This document shows, one piece after another, positions 7,438-10,674 of a stretch of DNA of 10,674 nt. Every line of letters begins with the position of its first letter. Position 1 is the first letter of the stretch. The notes under the pieces are model-generated. The model had not been told where the DNA came from, did not search any database, and worked only from the letters and a program-made list of their open reading frames with translations. Source of the stretch: Planctomycetaceae bacterium (GTDB taxonomy: Bacteria > Planctomycetota > Planctomycetia > Pirellulales > Pirellulaceae); NCBI GenBank assembly GCA_012965455.1, contig DTSG01000225.1, positions 2,003 to 12,676 on the forward strand, read 5' to 3'. The translations under genes and the position numbers were made by a program.

Positions 7438-8268
7438 ATGTCCATCGACTCTGACAATTCCAACAATGAAGTCCCGTCCGAACTCGATACTGCAGATGAA
7501 CATTCCACACCGGCGGCAACTCCTGATGTGGAAGTTGACAAGAAGATCAACCCTCTTTTCTCAGACGAGGCCGACGACGATGATTATAATTTCGTCGAAT
7601 CCGATGAACCAGAGTCTCGCATTGCGTGGTATTTTGCCGGCTTCTTCATAATCGTCATTGTTACCGGCGTTTTTCTACTCTTTATGTTCTTCTCGACGGA
7701 CAAACCCCGAGTCAGAATTGTCATTCCTGAAGGGGAAGGCTGGAACGTGATGATTAATGGAAAACAAGCGCCCAGCGATACACCGATGATGCTACCAGGC
7801 ATGACCGCTCCTGTGACATTGACGCCTGAAGAGGCACGAGTTACCGAAACTGAGCAGGTGATTGGAATTACCATTGGTGACGAGCACCGTGCATACATCG
7901 TGCACGCATTCGCACCATTGGGGCAGAAAGTGATCAATGACTTGATCAAAGACATACCGATCACGGTGACGTATTGTGATATTTATGAGCGTGCTCGAGT
8001 TTTTACTTCGACTGAGCGAGGCGAGTATCTTACCGTCGGACTCGGTGGGTGGATGAATAAAGAAATGTTCTTCTATTTTGACAATATCCGCTTTTCTCAG
8101 TCCTCGCAGAACGCTCCCCTTCCTGATTACCCATATATCATCACCACTTGGGGAGAATGGCTCGAAGTACATCCTGAATCACGCATTTATCTGGGCGATG
8201 GCGTTATTCCCGAAGACAACCTATCTTTTGATAGTGATAAACCTGAAATCAGTGCTGATGATCAATAA
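7438..8268 (+). CDS. Membrane-anchored DUF3179-like protein
   Basis: The 276-residue product has an acidic N-terminal tail (1-60) containing LFSDE (40-44), then one membrane segment (about 62-85). From about residue 126 it matches the DUF3179 pattern as I know it: VIGITIGDEHRAY (141-153) resembles the family's VIGV-(x)-GEARAY; VINDL (165-169) the VVNDT motif; ITVTYC (175-180) the VAVTYC motif; and TTWGEWLEVHPESRIY (236-251) the C-terminal TTW-HPDT motif. The usual CxxC after VTY is incomplete: Cys180 remains, but the second position is Tyr183. The function of DUF3179 proteins is not established, so none is assigned. AATAGG, seven bases before the ATG, is a plausible ribosome site. The gene sits between the second TPR gene and the seven-haem cytochrome. 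Membership rests on remembered motifs and needs a profile search. Confidence 0.7.
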   Translation: MSIDSDNSNNEVPSELDTADEHSTPAATPDVEVDKKINPLFSDEADDDDYNFVESDEPESRIAWYFAGFFIIVIVTGVFLLFMFFSTDKPRVRIVIPEGEGWNVMINGKQAPSDTPMMLPGMTAPVTLTPEEARVTETEQVIGITIGDEHRAYIVHAFAPLGQKVINDLIKDIPITVTYCDIYERARVFTSTERGEYLTVGLGGWMNKEMFFYFDNIRFSQSSQNAPLPDYPYIITTWGEWLEVHPESRIYLGDGVIPEDNLSFDSDKPEISADDQ

Positions 8269-8281
8269 TTCCACGTGAGAT

Positions 8282-8304
8282 CCTCGACCAGTCAGCGGTC
8301 AAGG
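8282..8304 (+). other. Imperfect hairpin between genes 5 and 6
   Basis: CCTCGACC (8282-8289) pairs with GGTCAAGG (8297-8304) with one mismatch and a 7-base loop. No T-run follows, so it is unlikely to stop transcription fully. It may stabilise or process the message within the 99-bp gap. Confidence 0.35.
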
Positions 8305-8367
8305 TGTCAATGAATAACTGCGACTACGCGTTGTTAAATCGCATCGAAGTAATGAAAAAGCGAAAAC

Positions 8368-10407
8368 ATGGCCTACCGTTTCAAATCTGTTGATGCTCAA
8401 CCATTGCGTCATCGTTCGCATCGCAAAATAACACTGGCACATCCTCTCACGCCATTTCTGGTTTTGCTCTTTATCGCTGTTGCTATATTAGGTTGCGGTC
8501 CGGATCCCAATGTCACGCCAAACGACCGGCGGACTACAGTCAAACAGAATAGCAACAAGAACAACCAGCTTCCTGCGGAAGAGCAAACGCCTTCTTTTTG
8601 GGATCACAATCGAACAGTCGCAAAGCCAGTGTCTACCGAACCGCACTTTGCTGGGAGCGAAAGTTGCCAAGAATGCCATGCTGCTATTTACCAACAATAT
8701 ATGCGGCACCCAATGGCGCAATCCATTCGTAAAATCGGTGACCAAACACCGCTAGAACAATACCTGCAAAACCCCACGTTTGCATCTGCCGGATATCAAT
8801 ATGAAATCCGCAGCGACGCAAACGCACCGGAGTCACCTCCATCCGCGGTTGAACATATTGAACGAGTCACGTCCTCAAGCGGACAAACCGTACTCGAACA
8901 ATCAATCCCCATACACTACGTCGTAGGATCTGGGTCTCGCGGCAGGTCGTTTTTACACCAAGCAGGAGACCGACTATTTCAGTCACCGATCACCTGGTAC
9001 GTCGAAAAAGAGTTGTGGGATTTGTCGCCGGGCTATGTTCCAGGCAATCACCAGCGATTCGAACGAGTCATTGTTGACAATTGCCTTGCCTGCCACGCTG
9101 GTAAAGTCAATCGAGTAGCAAATAAGCACGATCATTTTGACAGTGAAACCCCTTTTCGCGAAATGGGAATAAGCTGCCAACGATGCCACGGTGACGCCCA
9201 GCAACACGTGGAAACTCACCGTCAAGGCACCTTTAAAGCAGAACATTTCATCGTAAATCCTGCCAAATTACCAACCGTCGAAAAGGAGAGCATTTGTAAT
9301 CAATGCCACCTTTCCGGAAAATACAGAGCGACCCGCTACGGAAAGTCCTTTTTTGATTTTCGGCCCGGGATGAAATTGAGCGAAGTCTGGTCGGTGTTTA
9401 TCGCTAATGGTACAAGCCAAGGCAACAATGCGGCTCCACTATTGAGTCATGTCGAACAAATGCATGCCAGCGCCTGTTATCAAAGCCCCGTAACAAACAT
9501 GACCTGCACGTCGTGCCACGACCCACACTTCAACCCGACACGCGATGAAAAGATAGAATTCTACCGCAACAAATGTCTGAATTGCCATAGTCCATCCGCT
9601 ACCCAGTGTAGCGAACCGATCGCTGCGCGAACGAATTCGTCCGCGGAGAACTCCTGCTTCGCTTGTCACATGCCACGTATCGCCAATAGCGACATCGCCC
9701 ATTCGTCACAATCCGATCACCGAGTGCTTCGCAGACCAACCGTCATCGCATTTGATAACTCATCGACCATTGTAAAACGAGACACCGACGCAACCCCTTG
9801 GGTACTCTTCCCCAACACACAAGAGCAGCTACCGCAATGGGAAATGGACCGTGCCTCTGGTGAAGCACTGTTGAGGCAATACGCATCTGTCGGCGAGGGC
9901 CAATTATTGGAACAGGCCGAACAAGCACTGACCGCAGCAGCTCGTCAGGTCAGTAACGACAGCCAATTACTCAGAAACCTAGGCCGCGTCTATTACTTGC
10001 AAAACAGAACGGGGGAAGCAATCTCGGTCCTGCAGCGAGCCAACGAGATTGAGCGAAACGATGCCTCCACAATAAGTTTGCTTGCCTTATGCTATCACCG
10101 ACAAAAAGACACCACACAAGGAATCGCTCTGTTTGCTGACTGGTATGCCCAATCATATCGACCATCAATGGAATATGGCCTATTTGCTGATTTATTCTAT
10201 CAGACCGGAAACCACCAACAAGCAATTGATCTGTTGCAGGAAAGCCTCCGCGTAAACCCCACTCTAACGTTACACTACCGCAACCTGCACATTATTCAGT
10301 CTCGCATTGGCGCCGTCCTAGAAGGGCAGGAGAATCTGCGTCAAGCGATCATTTTGGAACAGCTGACCCAGCCGCAACTGCTCGATAAGCCTGACGCCAA
10401 TCCCTAA
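8368..10407 (+). CDS. Seven-haem cytochrome c lipoprotein with C-terminal TPRs
   Basis: The 679-residue product starts with a basic stretch and a hydrophobic signal (about 26-42) ending AILGC (Cys43), so a lipid-anchored exported protein is likely. Seven CxxCH haem sites are visible: CQECH 100, CLACH 239, CQRCH 270, CNQCH 310, CTSCH 380, CLNCH 403 and CFACH 430. The region between the first two holds the conserved block HYVVGSGSRGRSF (183-195) and ITWYVEKELWDLSPGY (208-223), which I recognise from cytochrome-c554-like multihaem proteins of planctomycetes and acidobacteria. From about 510 to 660 the chain is helical TPR repeats. The role is probably extracytoplasmic electron transfer with the TPRs binding a partner; the substrate is unknown. 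Extra cysteines 370 and 414 lie outside haem motifs. It is the last gene of the apparent operon, 99 bp after gene 5. An out-of-frame ATG at 8352 opens a 13-codon frame overlapping the start. Confidence 0.9.
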   Translation: MAYRFKSVDAQPLRHRSHRKITLAHPLTPFLVLLFIAVAILGCGPDPNVTPNDRRTTVKQNSNKNNQLPAEEQTPSFWDHNRTVAKPVSTEPHFAGSESCQECHAAIYQQYMRHPMAQSIRKIGDQTPLEQYLQNPTFASAGYQYEIRSDANAPESPPSAVEHIERVTSSSGQTVLEQSIPIHYVVGSGSRGRSFLHQAGDRLFQSPITWYVEKELWDLSPGYVPGNHQRFERVIVDNCLACHAGKVNRVANKHDHFDSETPFREMGISCQRCHGDAQQHVETHRQGTFKAEHFIVNPAKLPTVEKESICNQCHLSGKYRATRYGKSFFDFRPGMKLSEVWSVFIANGTSQGNNAAPLLSHVEQMHASACYQSPVTNMTCTSCHDPHFNPTRDEKIEFYRNKCLNCHSPSATQCSEPIAARTNSSAENSCFACHMPRIANSDIAHSSQSDHRVLRRPTVIAFDNSSTIVKRDTDATPWVLFPNTQEQLPQWEMDRASGEALLRQYASVGEGQLLEQAEQALTAAARQVSNDSQLLRNLGRVYYLQNRTGEAISVLQRANEIERNDASTISLLALCYHRQKDTTQGIALFADWYAQSYRPSMEYGLFADLFYQTGNHQQAIDLLQESLRVNPTLTLHYRNLHIIQSRIGAVLEGQENLRQAIILEQLTQPQLLDKPDANP

Positions 10408-10409
10408 TT

Positions 10410-10449
10410 TGCAACTGTTATCACCCCTTTTGCAAGGCCAGCAGTTGCA
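10410..10449 (+). terminator. Hairpin at the probable end of the operon
   Basis: Three bases after the stop codon of gene 6, TGCAACTGTT (10410-10419) pairs with AGCAGTTGCA (10440-10449), 10 bp with one G-U pair. A smaller CCTT/AAGG stem can form in the loop. There is no T-run after it, so it may be a message 3' end, a pause site or a processed end rather than a classical terminator. Confidence 0.45.
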
Positions 10450-10477
10450 CCTCTCACGCGTCTATATGGCATAATAT
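10445..10477 (+). promoter_or_regulatory. Possible AT-rich promoter region before the last gene
   Basis: TTGCAC (10445-10450) is followed at 19-21 bp by CATAAT and TAATAT (10470-10477), inside an AT-only tract running to about 10488. The -10-like sequence is good but the spacing is long and the -35 weak. The tract before an ATG at 10525 suggests that the next gene has its own promoter. Confidence 0.3.
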
Positions 10478-10524
10478 ATTTATATATACTTTACTTACTC
10501 TATTGCTACCGTCCGCCTCGAAAA

Positions 10525-10674
10525 ATGCTCCATCGTACTTTTCCTCTTGCGCTATTCCTTTGCACGCTGCTCGCCATCTCAACGCCGGTAGCCCTGCAAG
10601 CAACTGACGTACCGATCACGACCAAGCAAACACAATTCTTCGAAGAGAACATTCGTCCGATGTTAGTCCGGCAT
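10525..10674 (+). CDS. Secreted planctomycete cytochrome (PSCyt1) type protein, 5' part only
   Basis: Fifty codons are visible before the window ends. The product has a signal peptide (about residues 1-26, hydrophobic core LALFLCTLLAIS, likely cleavage after ALQA). The mature start leads into FFEENIRPMLVRH (38-50), the opening of the PSCyt1 domain, which normally continues with a CxxCH haem site just beyond this point. In planctomycetes this domain usually heads large secreted proteins with DUF1549 and DUF1553 domains, so that is the likely identity. The haem motif itself is outside the window. A separate AT-rich tract upstream suggests its own transcription. The right end is truncated only by the window. 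Confidence 0.75.
   Translation, partial: MLHRTFPLALFLCTLLAISTPVALQATDVPITTKQTQFFEENIRPMLVRH

Noticed and set aside
7584..8172. Two overlapping minus-strand open frames of 126 codons each within gene 5
   Set aside because: Gene 5 has a membrane segment and DUF3179-like motifs on the + strand. The reverse frames show no recognisable motif.
8352..8393. A 13-codon upstream frame (MKKRKHGLPFQIC) overlapping the start of gene 6
   Set aside because: It is out of frame with gene 6 and short enough to occur by chance. It is noted only because it could affect translation of the cytochrome.

Overview
The window most likely comes from a planctomycete, probably of the Pirellulales type. The support is protein content only: calcium-loop FG-GAP/VCBS lipoproteins, an ASPIC/UnbV protein, membrane-anchored TPR proteins, a multiheme cytochrome fused to TPRs, and at the right edge the start of a secreted protein with the FFEENIRPML motif typical of planctomycete cytochrome (PSCyt1) proteins. 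Most start codons lack a clear Shine-Dalgarno sequence, which also fits. Base composition looks close to even GC/AT by eye. The genus cannot be told from the sequence.

Layout: bases 1-422 hold no convincing protein gene. They contain a good sigma70-like promoter (110-137), a compact three-hairpin segment ending in a strong intrinsic terminator (187-221) that looks like a roughly 78-nt small RNA or an attenuated leader, and a nested inverted-repeat structure (284-361). Seven genes follow, all on the + strand: (1) monoheme-plus-FG-GAP lipoprotein, 423-2093; (2) membrane-anchored TPR protein, 2337-3869; (3) ASPIC/UnbV FG-GAP lipoprotein, 3918-5726; (4) second membrane-anchored TPR protein, 5791-7374; (5) membrane-anchored DUF3179-like protein, 7438-8268; (6) seven-heme cytochrome c lipoprotein with C-terminal TPRs, 8368-10407; (7) partial PSCyt1-type secreted protein, 10525 to the edge. 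Genes 2-6 are separated by 48-99 bp and probably form one transcription unit. The 243-bp gap between genes 1 and 2 holds mutually exclusive hairpins and an 11-bp direct repeat. The 117-bp gap after gene 6 holds a hairpin followed by a very AT-rich tract, and probably marks the end of the unit.

Every gene product appears to be exported or membrane-anchored. The order lipoprotein propeller / membrane TPR / lipoprotein propeller / membrane TPR suggests a repeated two-gene module, followed by a DUF3179-like protein and a multiheme cytochrome. The working inference is a cell-envelope assembly: calcium-binding beta-propellers and TPR scaffolds arranged around c-type haems (one in gene 1, seven in gene 6). 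No substrate or pathway can be read from the sequence. No tRNA, rRNA, insertion sequence, CRISPR array or minus-strand gene was recognised.
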